Assembly (NCBI GenBank): GCA_964019135.1
Contig: OZ025256.1
Span: forward strand, 37,482,035 to 37,546,034
DNA from: Arenicola marina
Lineage: Eukaryota; Annelida; Polychaeta; Arenicolidae
Direction of reading: 5' to 3'
DNA length: 64,000 nucleotides
The notes beneath the pieces were generated by a model that was not told the DNA's origin, searched no databases, and saw nothing but the letters and a program-made list of their open reading frames with translations. Of the stretch, positions 32,450 to 44,853 are shown in pieces (position 1 is the first letter of the stretch; the number at the start of each line of letters is the position of its first letter). Position numbers and translations under genes: made by a program.

Positions 32450-35400
32450 ATGGCCACTTGTGACAACATGACAGACATTCTAGATGGTGAGTTGGCGTGG
32501 TAATACAGGTTTTGTGTTGACAAGAATAGGCAAATGTCTCGTCTCGTGTACATTACCGTACTCTCGCACCTGTGCCTCAGGAAAAAAAGAGAACTGAGGT
32601 GACATTTTGTGTAATGTAGATACCATAAGAGATTACAATCATATCAATCCATCCCATGTGTTCTGAAATGGAATACCCTTGCAGAGTCAATACATGAGAC
32701 TACCAAGAACATCATAAGAATGTGATATATCCAGTCTCTCTTTTGTATGTTGCTATTTGGTATAAAATATAAGAACATATTGTTTGTCTTATGGTAAAGC
32801 TGTCATTTTATAACTGCCGTATATTATGTGTTGTATTTTGCAGGCTGTGATGTGTGTGGTGGAGACCACTGTGTGGAACAATGTCCAGAGCTTGGCTACA
32901 ATGAACCAGGAACCTCCCTAAACACCATTACTCGGTATGTGTAATTACAAGTCAAACATTACACTGTCAGTTCCAGTATCAATTAGATGCTTATAACAAT
33001 GAGTCATAAGATGTACCAACATTGTTTTTGTTCTATTGTTAAACTGGTATTAAATGGTTCAAAGATAAAACATGTTCTGTCTATGCCCGTAATTCAAGAG
33101 TGGTAATTTATTTAAGTTTGAGTTGAAATGAAGGGTACGCATTACTATTATGCATACTATTATGATATTGCTGTTACCTACAGGGTTTGTGCTTTAGTAT
33201 TACGGTACATTGTATTATTCCTGTGTGTGCAGGGCCAGAGCTACGTTACCCACAGGGTTTGTGGCAGTGGATCACGATGACGGACGCGTCAGTGTCATTG
33301 TTACCCAGTCTCTTCCGGCGCGCACCAAGCTCGGCCCGTACGAGGCCCCCAGAACCACTCACAGCATAGAGGGCGTCAATGCCTTCGTCCTCAAGGTAGG
33401 CGTTCGCCACCAGTGTCACTGACAGGCCTCCCAGCATTCATATATTTTTTGTGCCACTCCTATAGTTTAGTATCCCTAAAACAAAATGTGTCTTAACAAC
33501 ATACATGCTCCTCCTGTCAAACCTGGGCAGGCAATGCAATGCCTGCCGTTTGACAGTTAGCCTTGCTAAAGCCGGCTGGTTTTTATTAGCTGCTTGACAA
33601 GTAGAACATAATCTTCAAGTTTTATGTATTATTATGAGAAAAATCTGCAACAAGATAATGATTTCTTAAGCAACAGTGCGGTCCACACTACAGGCAGCAT
33701 GTTACGCTGTAAATAACTTGTTCAAGGTAGAGGGTTAGGAGGTATATTAATGAATATTACTTGTCAAAGTTTAAGGTGCAATGACCTAAAAGACTAAAGT
33801 AAAAAATTAGTCTTAGGCCAGAGAAATTCGGCTCATCCAACTGATCTTGGTCTTAATAAATTGGACCGATATGTCGGTAAAACAATCGGATATAGACCTC
33901 AGGTAACAGTGATCAATCCAAGATTATTTAACATGTCCAACTAATACTTAGGACGTCTCTCCTGTACATTATGTTGATGACCTTCAGGTGCTGGTGAGGG
34001 ACAGCCTGCCGGTGTGCCTGAACACGAGCCGCGAGTCTGACTGTAACTGGCTGTGCTTGGTGTCCACCGCCTCCAGCCTTGCCGAACAGAACTGTATGGC
34101 GCTCCAGATAGGCACCGACATCTACTACATGACGACCCGCGACGTGGCCGTGGACGAGCCGCTCAAAGTGTGGTACGCGCCGCACTACGCCAAGAAACTG
34201 GGCTACAGTCCACAGCCCACCGGCCTAACCAATGGTGAGTCCGCCCGAGTGCCTTCCCCAGTCCACAACCCACCGGCCTAACCAATGGTGAGTCCGCAGG
34301 AGTGCCTCCCCCAGTCCACAGCCCACCGGCCTAACCAATGGTGAGTCCGCCCGAGTGCCTCCCCAGTCCACAGCCCACCGGCCTAACCAATGGTGAGTCC
34401 GCCCGAGTGCCTTCCCCAGTCCACAGCCCACCGGCCTAACCAATGGTGAGTCCGCCCGAGTGCCTTCCCCATTCCACAGCCCACCGGCCTAACCAATGGT
34501 GAGTCCGCCCGAGTGCCTTCCCCAGTCCGCAGCCCACCGGCCTAACCAATGGTGAGTCCGCCCGAGTGCCTCCCCCAGTCCACAGCCCACCGGCCTAACC
34601 AATGGTGAGTCCGCCCGAGTGCCTTCCCCAGTCCGCAGCCCACCGGCCTAACCAATGGTGAGTCCGCCCGAGTGCCTTCCCCAGTCCACAACCCACCGGC
34701 CTAACCAATGGTGAGCCCGCCCGAGTGCCTTCCCCAGTCCGCAGCCCACCGGCCTAACCAATGGTGAGTCCGCCCGAGTGCCTTCCCCAGTCCGCAGCCC
34801 ACCGGCCTAACCAATGGTGAATCCGCCCGAGTGCCTTCCCCAGTCCACAACCCACCGGCCTAACCAATGGTGAGTCCGCCCGAGTGCCTTCCCCAGTCCG
34901 CAGCCCACCGGCCTAACCAATGGTGAGTCCGCCCGAGTGCCTTCCCCAGTCCACAGCCCACCGGCCTAACCAATGATGAGTCCGCCCGAGTGCCTCCCCC
35001 GGTCCACAGCCCACCGGCCTAACCAATGGTGAGTCCGCCCGAGTGCCTCCCCCAGTCCACAGCCCACCGACCAAACCAATGGTGAGTCCGCCCGAGTGCC
35101 TTCCCCAGTCCACAGCCCACCGGCCTAACCAATGGTGAGTCCGCCCGAGTGCCTCCCCCAGTCCACAGCCCACCGGCCTAACCAATGGTGAGCCCGCCCG
35201 AGTGCCTTCCCCAGTCCACAGCCCACCGGCCTAACCAATGGTGAGTCTGCCCGAGTGCCTCCCCCAGTCCACAGCCCACCGGCCTAACCAATGGTGAGTC
35301 CGCCCGAGTGCCTTCCCCAGTCCACAGCCCACCGGCCTAACCAATGGTGAGCCCGCCCGAGTGCCTTCCCCAGTCCACAGCCCACCGGCCTAACCAATGG

Positions 35401-38400
35401 TGAGTCCGCCCGAGTGCTTCCCCCAGTCCACAGCCCACCGGCCTAACCAATGGTGAGCCCGCCCGAGTGCCTCCCCAAGTCCACAGCCCACCGGCCTAAC
35501 CAATGGTGAGCCCGCCCGAGTGCCACTCCCAGGCCACTGCCCACCGGCCTAACCAATGGTGAGTCCGCCCGAGTGCCTTCCCCAGTCCCCAGCCCACCGG
35601 CCTAACCAATGGTGAGCCCGCCCGAGTGCCACTCCCAGGCCACTGCACACCGGCCTAACCAATGGTGAGTCCGCCCGAGTGCCTTCCCCAGTCCACAGCC
35701 CACCGGCCTATCCAATGGTGAGCCCGCCCGAGTGCCTCCCCCAGTCCACAGCCCACCGGCCTAACCAATGGTGAGTCCGCCCGAGTGCCTTCCCCAGTCC
35801 CCAGCCCACCGGCCTAACCAATGGTGAGCCCGCCCGAGTGCCACTCCCAGGCCACTGCACACCGGCCTAACCAATGGTGAGTCCGCCCGAGTGCCTTCCC
35901 CAGTCCCCAGCCCACCGGCCTAACCAATGGTGAGCCCGCCCGAGTGCCACTCCCAGGCCACTGCCCACCGGCCTAACCAATGGTGAGTCCGCCCGAGTGC
36001 CTTCCCCAGTCCCCAGCCCACCGGCCTAACCAATGGTGAGCCCGCCCGAGTGCCACTCCCAGGCCACTGCACACCGGCCTAACCAATGGTGAGTCCGCCC
36101 GAGTGCCTTCCCCAGTCCACAGCCCACCGGCCTAACCAATGGTGAGCCCGCCCGAGTGCCTCCCCCAGTCCACAGCCCACCGGCCTAACCAATGGTGAGT
36201 CCGCCCGAGTGCCTCCCCCAGGCCACAGCCCACCGGCCTAACCAATGGTGAGCCCGCCCGAGTGCCTTCCCCAGTCCACAGCCCACCGGCCTAACCAATG
36301 GTGAGTCCGCCCGAGTGCCTCCCCCAGGCCACAGCCCACCGGCCTAACCAATGGTGAGCCCGCCCGAGTGCCTTCCCCAGTCCACAGCCCACCGGCCTAA
36401 CCAATGGTGAGTCCGCCCGAGTGCCTTCCCCAGTCCACAGCCCACCGGCCTAACCAATGGTGAGCCCGCCCGAGTGCCTCCCCCAGTCCACAGCCCACCG
36501 GCATAACAAATGGTGAGTCCGCCCGAGTGCCTCCCCCAGGCCACAGCCCACCGGCCTAACCAATGGTGAGCCCGCCCGAGTGCCTTCCCCAGTCCACAGC
36601 CCACCGGCCTAACCAATGGTGAGTCCGCCCGAGTGCCTCCCCCAGGCCACAGCCCACCGGCCTAACCAATGGTGAGTCCGCCCGAGTGCTTCCCCCAGGC
36701 CACAGCCCACCGGCCTAACCAATGGTGAGCCCGCCCGAGTGCCTTCCCCAGTCCACAGCCCACCGGCCTAACCAATGGTGAGTCCGCCCGAGTGCCTTCC
36801 CCAGTCCACAGCCCACCGGCCTAACCAATGGTGAGTCCGCCCGAGTGCCTCCCCAGTCCACAGCCCACCGGCCTAACCAATGGTGAGCCCGCCCGAGTGC
36901 CTCCCCCAGTCCACAGCCCACCGGCCTAACCAATGGTGAGCCCGCCCGAGTGCCACTCCCAGGCCACAGCCCACCGGCCTAACCAATGGTGAGCCCGCCC
37001 GAGTGCCTCCCCCAGTCCACAGCCCACCGGCCTAACCAATGGTGAGCCCGCCCGAGTGCCTCCCCCAGTCCACAGCCCACCGGCCTAACCAATGGTGAGC
37101 CCGCCCGAGTGCCACTCCCAGGCCACTGCCCACCGGCCTAACCAATGGTGAGTCCGCCCGAGTGCCACTCCCAGGCCACAGCCCACCGGCCTAACCAATG
37201 GTGAGCCCGCCCGAGTGCCTCCCCAAGTCCACAGCCCACCGGCCTAACCAATGGTGAGCCCGCCCGAGTGCCACTCCCAGGCCACTGCCCACCGGCCTAA
37301 CCAATGGTGAGTCCGCCCGAGTGCCACTCCCAGGCCACAGCCCACCGGCCTAACCAATGGTGAGCCCGCCCGAGTGCCTCCCCCAGTCCACAGCCCACCG
37401 GCCTAACCAATGGTGAGCCCGCCCGAGTGCCTCCCCCAGTCCACAGCCCACCGGCCTAACCAATGGTGAGCCCGCCCGAGTGCCACTCCCAGGCCACTGC
37501 CCACCGGCCTAACCAATGGTGAGTCCGCCCGAGTGCCACTCCCAGGCCACAGCCCACCGGCCTAACCAATGGTGAGCCCGCCCGAGTGCCTCCCCCAGTC
37601 CACAGCCCACCGGCCTAACCAATGGTGAGCCCGCCCGAGTGCCACTCCCAGGCCACTGCCCACCGGCCTAACCAATGGTGAGTCCGCCCGAGTGCCACTC
37701 CCAGGCCACAGCCCACCGGCCTAACCAATGGTGAGCCCGCCCGAGTGCCTCCCCCAGTCCACAGCCCACCGGCCTAACCAATGGTGAGTCCGCCCGAGTG
37801 CCTTCCCCAGTCCACAGCCCGCCGGCCTAACCAATGGTGAGCCCGCCCGAGTGCCACTCCCAGACCACAGCCCACCGACCTAACCAATGGTGAGTCCGCC
37901 CGAGTGCCACTCCCAGTCCACAGCCCGCCGGCCTAACCAATGGTGAGCCCGCCCGAGTGCCACTCCCAGGCCACTGCCCACCGGCCTAACCAATGGTGAG
38001 CCCGCCCGAGTGCCTCCCCCAGTCCACAGCCCACCGGCCTAACCAATGGTGAGTCCGCCCGAGTGCCTCCCCCAGGCCACAGCCCACCGGCCTAACCAAT
38101 GGTGAGCCCGCCCGAGTGCCTTCCCCAGTCCACAGCCCACCGGCCTAACCAATGGTGAGTCCGCCCGAGTGCCTCCCCCAGGCCACAGCCCACCGGCCTA
38201 ACCAATGGTGAGCCCGCCCGAGTGCCTTCCCCAGTCCACAGCCCACCGGCCTAACCAATGGTGAGTCCGCCCGAGTGCCACTCCCAGGCCACAGCCCACC
38301 GGCCTAACCAATGGTGAGCCCGCCCGAGTGCCTCCCCCAGTCCACAGCCCACCGGCCTAACCAATGGTGAGTCCGCCCGAGTGCCTTCCCCAGTCCACAG

Positions 38401-41400
38401 CCCGCCGGCCTAACCAATGGTGAGCCCGCCCGAGTGCCACTCCCAGACCACAGCCCACCGACCTAACCAATGGTGAGTCCGCCCGAGTGCCACTCCCAGT
38501 CCACAGCCTGCCGGCCTAACCAATGGTGAGCCCGCCCGAGTGCCACTCCCAGGCCACTGCCCACCGGCCTAACCAATGGTGAGCCCGCCCGAGTGCCTCC
38601 CCCAGTCCACAGCCCACCGGCCTAACCAATGGTGAGTCCGCCCGAGTGCCTCCCCCAGGCCACAGCCCACCGGCCTAACCAATGGTGAGCCCGCCCGAGT
38701 GCCTTCCCCAGTCCACAGCCCACCGGCCTAACCAATGGTGAGTCCGCCCGAGTGCCTCCCCCAGGCCACAGCCCACCGGCCTAACCAATGGTGAGCCCGC
38801 CCGAGTGCCTTCCCCAGTCCACAGCCCACCGGCCTAACCAATGGTGAGTCCGCCCGAGTGCCACTCCCAGGCCACAGCCCACCGGCCTAACCAATGGTGA
38901 GCCCGCCCGAGTGCCTCCCCCAGTCCACAGCCCACCGGCCTAACCAATGGTGAGTCCGCCCGAGTGCCTCCCCCAGGCCACAGCCCACCGGCCTAACCAA
39001 TGGTGAGCCCGCCCGAGTGCCTTCCCCAGTCCACAGCCCACCGGCCTAACCAATGGTGAGTCCGCCCGAGTGCCTCCCCCAGGCCACAGCCCACCGGCCT
39101 AACCAATGGTGAGTCCGCCCGAGTGCTTCCCCCAGGCCACAGCCCACCGGCCTAACCAATGGTGAGCCCGCCCGAGTGCCTTCCCCAGTCCACAGCCCAC
39201 CGGCCTAACCAATGGTGAGTCCGCCCGAGTGCCTTCCCCAGTCCACAGCCCACCGGCCTAACCAATGGTGAGTCCGCCCGAGTGCCTCCCCAGTCCACAG
39301 CCCACCGGCCTAACCAATGGTGAGCCCGCCCGAGTGCCTCCCCCAGTCCACAGCCCACCGGCCTAACCAATGGTGAGCCCGCCCGAGTGCCACTCCCAGG
39401 CCACAGCCCACCGGCCTAACCAATGGTGAGCCCGCCCGAGTGCCTCCCCCAGTCCACAGCCCACCGGCCTAACCAATGGTGAGCCCGCCCGAGTGCCTCC
39501 CCCAGTCCACAGCCCACCGGCCTAACCAATGGTGAGCCCGCCCGAGTGCCACTCCCAGGCCACTGCCCACCGGCCTAACCAATGGTGAGTCCGCCCGAGT
39601 GCCACTCCCAGGCCACAGCCCACCGGCCTAACCAATGGTGAGCCCGCCCGAGTGCCTCCCCCAGTCCACAGCCCACCGGCCTAACCAATGGTGAGCCCGC
39701 CCGAGTGCCACTCCCAGGCCACAGCCCACCGGCCTAACCAATGGTGAGCCCGCCCGAGTGCCTCCCCCAGTCCACAGCCCACCGGCCTAACCAATGGTGA
39801 GCCCGCCCGAGTGCCTCCCCCAGTCCACTGCCCACCGGCCTAACCAATGGTGAGTCCGCCCGAGTGCCACTCCCAGTCCACAGCCCGCCGGCCTAACCAA
39901 TGGTGAGCCCGCCCGAGTGCCACTCCCAGGCCACTGCCCACCGGCCTAACCAATGGTGAGCCCGCCCGAGTGCCTCCCCCAGTCCACAGCCCACCGGCCT
40001 AACCAATGGTGAGTCCGCCCGAGTGCCACTCCCAGTCCACAGCCCGCCGGCCTAACCAATGGTGAGCCCGCCCGAGTGCCACTCCCAGGCCACTGCCCAC
40101 CGGCCTAACCAATGGTGAGCCCGCCCGAGTGCCTCCCCCAGTCCACAGCCCACCGGCCTAACCAATGGTGAGTCCGCCCGAGTGCCTTCCCCAGTCCACA
40201 GCCCACCGGCCTAACCAATGGTGAGTCCGCCCGAGTGCCTTCCCCAGTCCACAGCCCACCGGCCTAACCAATGGTGAGCCCGCCCGAGTGCCTCCCCCAG
40301 GCCACTACACACCAACATTGCTACGCCCAGTTCCCTCACTACACACCAACAGTGTCAGTCCTAGTCACCAACAGCATTTCCTCCGCTTTTGGCTTAATTT
40401 TTAATTTTGATCTAACAATGAACTATAATATGAAATATCTCTGCATATATATCGTATTTCCAGAAGAAAATTATAAACTAGAAAGATGGGTGTGCGGTTC
40501 TTGTATTCGAGTGCAATTGCTGTTTACTATCCCCCGGGTGTTGGCACACCTGCCTGTTTGTTTATTTCCAGTATTGTTGAACTGTGTGGTGAAGGACCAG
40601 ACCTCTGAGGATGTGAGCGGGATCGGACTAGACCACACCAGCTTCCTGGATGATCCACTCTATTGTAATCAGCGCAGTGAGTATATTAACTTGTCTTCTT
40701 TTGATTACATGACATTTGTTGAATTCCTTACTTAAGACTGATTACTTTCGATATTTATTTGATTTAGATGTAGCCATGGTGAAGCAAAATGTAGTGTTGT
40801 CCATGGCGGGCGCAAGAAGACCAGTTTAACTATATTACCCGAAGGGAATGAGCCAGAAGTGTCTCGACTAACACGCGTGATATGCATAGCAAAGATGTAA
40901 TAGCTGAGCGAATGTTGGAATGAAGTGTTTGATACAGCTACTGACGGTCCTGTTATGTAGCCGACCGCGTGACTTACGCCCACCTTGTGGTTCGCGCAGG
41001 TCCGTCTCCCAAGAAGAGCTTAGAGGACGTGAGCGGCAAGCGCACCCTGTACCCGTGCCTGGAACACGGATGTAGCCTGCTGTTCAACCAGCGCGCCGAC
41101 CTGCTGACCCACAACGAGGCTCACCGCCTGGCCCCGACCCCCGACCTGGAGACCCCGGGTGAGGAGGCCCTGGGGTCGACTGGGGACGAGGCGAGCCCCC
41201 TCCGGGGCCTCAACAGGCTGAGGTCCGGGTACGAGGCGGCTGTGGGGCCCAGCAGCGGGCTGAGCCTGTTGGCGTGCATCCCCCCGACAGCCCACATCCG
41301 CCACAAGGCGGGCGGGCCGCACGAGTGCTCCCAGTGCATGGCCGTGTACGACGACCTCAAGGAGATGGCCAAACACGTGCGCGACCACGTGTTGGACTCG

Positions 41401-44400
41401 AGTCGGCAGGACCGGCGCCGGCGGCGGGGGGCCAAGCGTGGGCGGGCGGACAGCACGGAGGAGGCCGAGGAGGACGGGGCCAAGGCGCTGGTCATCGACG
41501 CCGGGCCCGACTTCAGCGCCGACACGCCGCGTACCTCGGCGCGAATCCGGGGCAAGGCCAAGCGCGGCTCGTCCGGCAGACCGGCCGACGACATCTACGT
41601 CACGTACATCCCCAAGAGGAAGCGGCGCGAAAAGAAGGGGGAAGCGGAGGAGGCGGAGCGCGGCGGTCGCACGCTGCTGCCGCACCAGATCAAAGTGGAG
41701 CCCACGGACGCGTCGCCCGCCAAGCCCAACAAGAAGAAACGCGGGGCTCCGGCCAAGACAAAGCGACGGTCGCCTGATCCGGCGCGGGATGAGGCTTCCC
41801 CGGACGAGGCATCCCCGGGCGAGGACCTCCTCTCTGGTGGGGGTGCGGCGAAGGGGGAGCCGTGGACTGTGGACAGCCTGATCCACACGACCGCCGAGGC
41901 GTCCGGTGAGGAGGCCATGGAGCTGGCCATCGGCGCGGCCGACGGCGAGTTTCTGATGGGCGCCGCGGGCGAAGAGCTGGTGATGGGCGATATTACAGGC
42001 TTATCCGACCACGTGGCTGACAACAGTGAGGAGGTGGGCGGCGAGTCGCAAGGACCTACGACTGGAGGAGTGTGCGAGGATATCGCCCCACAGGGTGATG
42101 ACGTCACCCCCAGAGAGAACGCCAACAAGGTTCCCGGCGAGAAGAAGAAGAATATTATCAAGCACCGCGTGGTGGTGAAGAGCGACCGGCGCTCGTACCT
42201 CTGTGAACTCTGCAACGAGCAGCGACCATTCTCCGGCATGCCGGAGGTGGAGAGCCACCTGTTGTCGCATATGGACATGAAGAAGTGTCCTCAGTGCGCC
42301 GTCGTCTACTCCCTGAAGAAGGAACACACGTGCCACAAGGAGGGCGAGGCCACAGTGAAAGGGGAGCCGGGGGAGCCGGTCACCAGTCACAAGTGCGACA
42401 AGTGTCCGCGCGTGTTCGCCGACGAGGAGGCTCTCGGCCAGCACACGGCCGCTGAGCACGTCAACCTGCAGTGTCCCAAGTGCAACCGGCGCTTCGTGCG
42501 CAAGCGCAGCATGGCCTACCACGACTGCGAGTGGAGCGAGGAGCGCGTGTACTTCTGCGAGTTCTGCGGCGGGCGCTTCTTCAAGCAGGAGTACCTGGCA
42601 CGCCACATGGCCGCCCACACGGGCGAGTTCTCCTGCGAGAAGTGCTCCAACCGCTACACGCGCAAGGAGTCTCTGATGCGCCACTGGGCCAAGTGCATGC
42701 CGGAGGAGGTGCTGAGCGGCCGGAAGCAGATCAACGCGTGCGCGCTGTGCCACAAGGCCTTCATGAAGGAGTCGTCGCTGGAGCACCACCGCAAGCTCCA
42801 CGAGGAGGAGTTCAAGTGCAAGGACTGCCTGAAGGCGTTCGCGCGCCAGTGGACGCTGGAGAACCACCAGTGCCTCGGGGTGACCACGCAGGACGACCAG
42901 CTGATGTACCGCTGCGGCATGTGCGAGAAGACCTTCCTGGAGGTGGCCCAGCTGCGCAAGCACCTGGACACGCATCGCGGCCGCCACACGTGCGACATGT
43001 GCTCCCAGGGCTTCCTGCGCAAGCCCCAACTGCTGAAGCACCTCGTCACGTGCGCCGCCGCCGTGCAGGTGAAAAACGGCGGCCAAATCGAGTGCACAAT
43101 GTGCCCGGAGGTGTTCGCCGACGTGCACGTCTTCAAGGCCCACATCTACATGCACACGCACCCCTTCAAGTGCGACAACTGCGACCGCATGTTCAAGCGG
43201 GAGACGGCCCTGGCGAAGCACGTGGACACGTGTCTGCCGCTGGTGGAGGGCGAGCGGGCCGAGTGCCCCGTCTGCCAGAAGGTCTTCCGCACCCAGATCC
43301 AGCTCAACCGCCACAAGTCGGTGCACGACGAGCCCAAGTACCCGTGCGCGGCGTGTGGCCAGCGCTTCCACCGCATCGACTTCTACAACAAGCACGCCTG
43401 CCATGACCAGGACGGCCACCCGCTGGCCGTGGAGCCCATGGCCAAGAAACTCCCCTCCTGCGGCTCGCTCATCTGCCCCACCTGCGGCAACTCCTTCAGC
43501 TCGGCCGGCAACCTCAACAAGCACATGGTGACCCACGGCGAGAAGGGGGAGGAGTGCGAGGTCTGCGGCAAGAAGTTCCACCACCGGGTGGCGCTGCGGG
43601 AGCACCAGCACTACGTGCACACGGACCAGTACCGCATCCAGTGCAAAGTGTGCGGCAAGAAGCTGAAGAGCCGCAATTCGCTGTACGGCCATATGCGGCA
43701 GTTCCATTCCGGGGACGTGACGCTGTACCACTGCGAGGAGTGCAACAAGGCCTTCTGCCAGAAGGGCAATCTGAAGAAGCACATGCTGACGCACTCGGAC
43801 GTGAAGCGGTACAAGTGCAAGTTCTGCGGCAAGAAGTTCAAGTTCCCGGAGCAGATTCGGCGCCACGAGCTGTGGCACACGACGGGCGCGCGCTTCAAGT
43901 GCGACCTGTGCGACAAGGGCTTCATCATGGAGTTCGAGATCCGCAAGCACATGAACACGGTGCACGGCGGCCTGACGTACGTGTGCTGCTACTGCAACAC
44001 GGACTGCCACCACTTCCACTCGATGAAGCGCCACTTGGGGCGGCGCCACTTCGACATCAAGGACTGGCAGGAGACGCCCAACGAGTTCGTGCGCGCGCTG
44101 GCCATCAAGCGGGCGGACTACGAGAAGACCGTCAAGAAGGAGGACGGGCCGGGGGCGATGCTGGGCCCCCAGCAGACCCTGGTGCTGGAGGGGCTGCCGG
44201 GGGAGCAGGGACAGACCCTGGGCCAGCTGGTCATCACCAGCTCGTCCTACTCCGCCGCCACGGACTCCGGGCTGCTGATGGCCCAGGGGGGAGACGCCCT
44301 GGGGGAGCTCAACCCAGGCGACCTCACCCAGACCATGATGGTGTTCCCCCAGCAGGGCGGGGACGCGGCTGGGGGCCTGACCGCCGGGGACGGAGGGGGC

Positions 44401-44853
44401 GTCCTCCAGGCCATGCCCACCCTCATCGAGCACTTGACGGGCGTGAAGTCGCAGGGGGACGCGGTCTCGCAGGCCCGGCACGTCATCCTGCCGGACTCGC
44501 TGATGGGCGGCCACGAGCCCGTCATCCTGGCCGAGGTGCAGGGCATGACGTCAGACGGCGAGGCATTCGGCTTGCCGCAGACGGTCATCATACAGTCGGA
44601 CGACCAGGACCTGGAGCGCAACGGCGTCATCTCGGAGGAGGTGGCGCAGGCGCTGCGCTCGCTCTCCATGCAGGGGATGCTGGAGCGCGGCGAGCAGCAA
44701 ACCATCACCATCGGCGACATCTCCAGTCCCCGCGGCCAGTCCATCCCCATCGCGCTGTCGGCGGACGGCTTGGGCAACCCCCAGGGCGTCGTCATAGTGC
44801 CCATGGCTAGCGACTCCCAGGAGGGGGCCGCCGAGCAGAGTGTCGAGCTCTGA
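32450..44853 (+). CDS. PRDM15-like: PRDM-family PR/zinc-finger transcription regulator, PRDM15-like
   Basis: Six coding exons join in phase: 32450-32486, 32844-32934, 33233-33395, 33988-34234, 40572-40676 and 41000-44853 (about 1498 aa). All have GT donors and AG acceptors. Residues about 16-30 form a zinc knuckle (C-x2-C...H-C...C-P-E-L-G), followed by a PR domain (about 43-165) with R-A-R-x-x-L-P, L-G-P-Y-E, S-D-C-N-W and L-K-V-W-Y-A-P-H-Y-A-K-K, closest in my memory to PRDM15 and next to PRDM10. More than 20 zinc fingers follow. Such proteins bind DNA in the nucleus and recruit cofactors; PR domains of this branch usually lack strong methyltransferase activity. A TGA sits in frame directly before the ATG, and an upstream alternative start is possible. 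Intron 4 is a 6-kb minisatellite built from the end of exon 4, and the stop codon lies in a second array. Confidence 0.88.
34207..40305 (+). repeat. 53-bp minisatellite of exon-4 end plus splice donor, about 115 units
   Basis: The first unit is the last 28 bases of PRDM exon 4 (AGTCCACAGCCCACCGGCCT then AACCAATG) joined to the first 25 bases of the intron (GTGAGTCCGCCCGAGTGCCT then TCCCC). The whole is repeated to 40305 and fills the intron almost completely. Nearly every unit keeps AATG|GTGAGT or AATG|GTGAGC, and most keep a CCTTCCCCAG or CCCCCAG acceptor-like sequence before the exonic part. Higher-order copies are present (for example 36715-36933 equals 39152-39370). Confidence 0.95.
41000..44853 (+). 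CDS. PRDM15-like: Zinc-finger and C-terminal exon of the PRDM gene
   Basis: This exon encodes residues about 215-1498. Two isolated fingers (from about 41064 and 41320) flank a basic, acidic-patch linker with K-x-K-R-R nuclear-localisation-like clusters. One more finger lies at 42199, and a continuous block runs from 42388 to 44053. In the block, five successive pairs alternate a classical C2H2 finger with a C2HC finger (endings H..H, then H..C: HMAAH/HWAKC, HRKLH/HQC, HLDTH/HLVTC, HIYMH/HVDTC, HKSVH/HAC), followed by seven classical fingers. The last 260 residues are Gly/Gln/Asp-rich and resemble a transactivation tail. The acceptor (TTCGCGCAG|G at 40999) has a weak pyrimidine tract. The long minus-strand frames over this exon are shadows. 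Confidence 0.92.

Noticed and set aside
34207-40305. CRISPR-like array
   Set aside because: Units are contiguous tandem copies with no unique spacers, in a eukaryotic intron.
42001-44514. 837-codon minus-strand frame
   Set aside because: It is the shadow of the PRDM zinc-finger exon, caused by GC-rich third positions. The plus strand has clear C2H2 motifs and splice sites.
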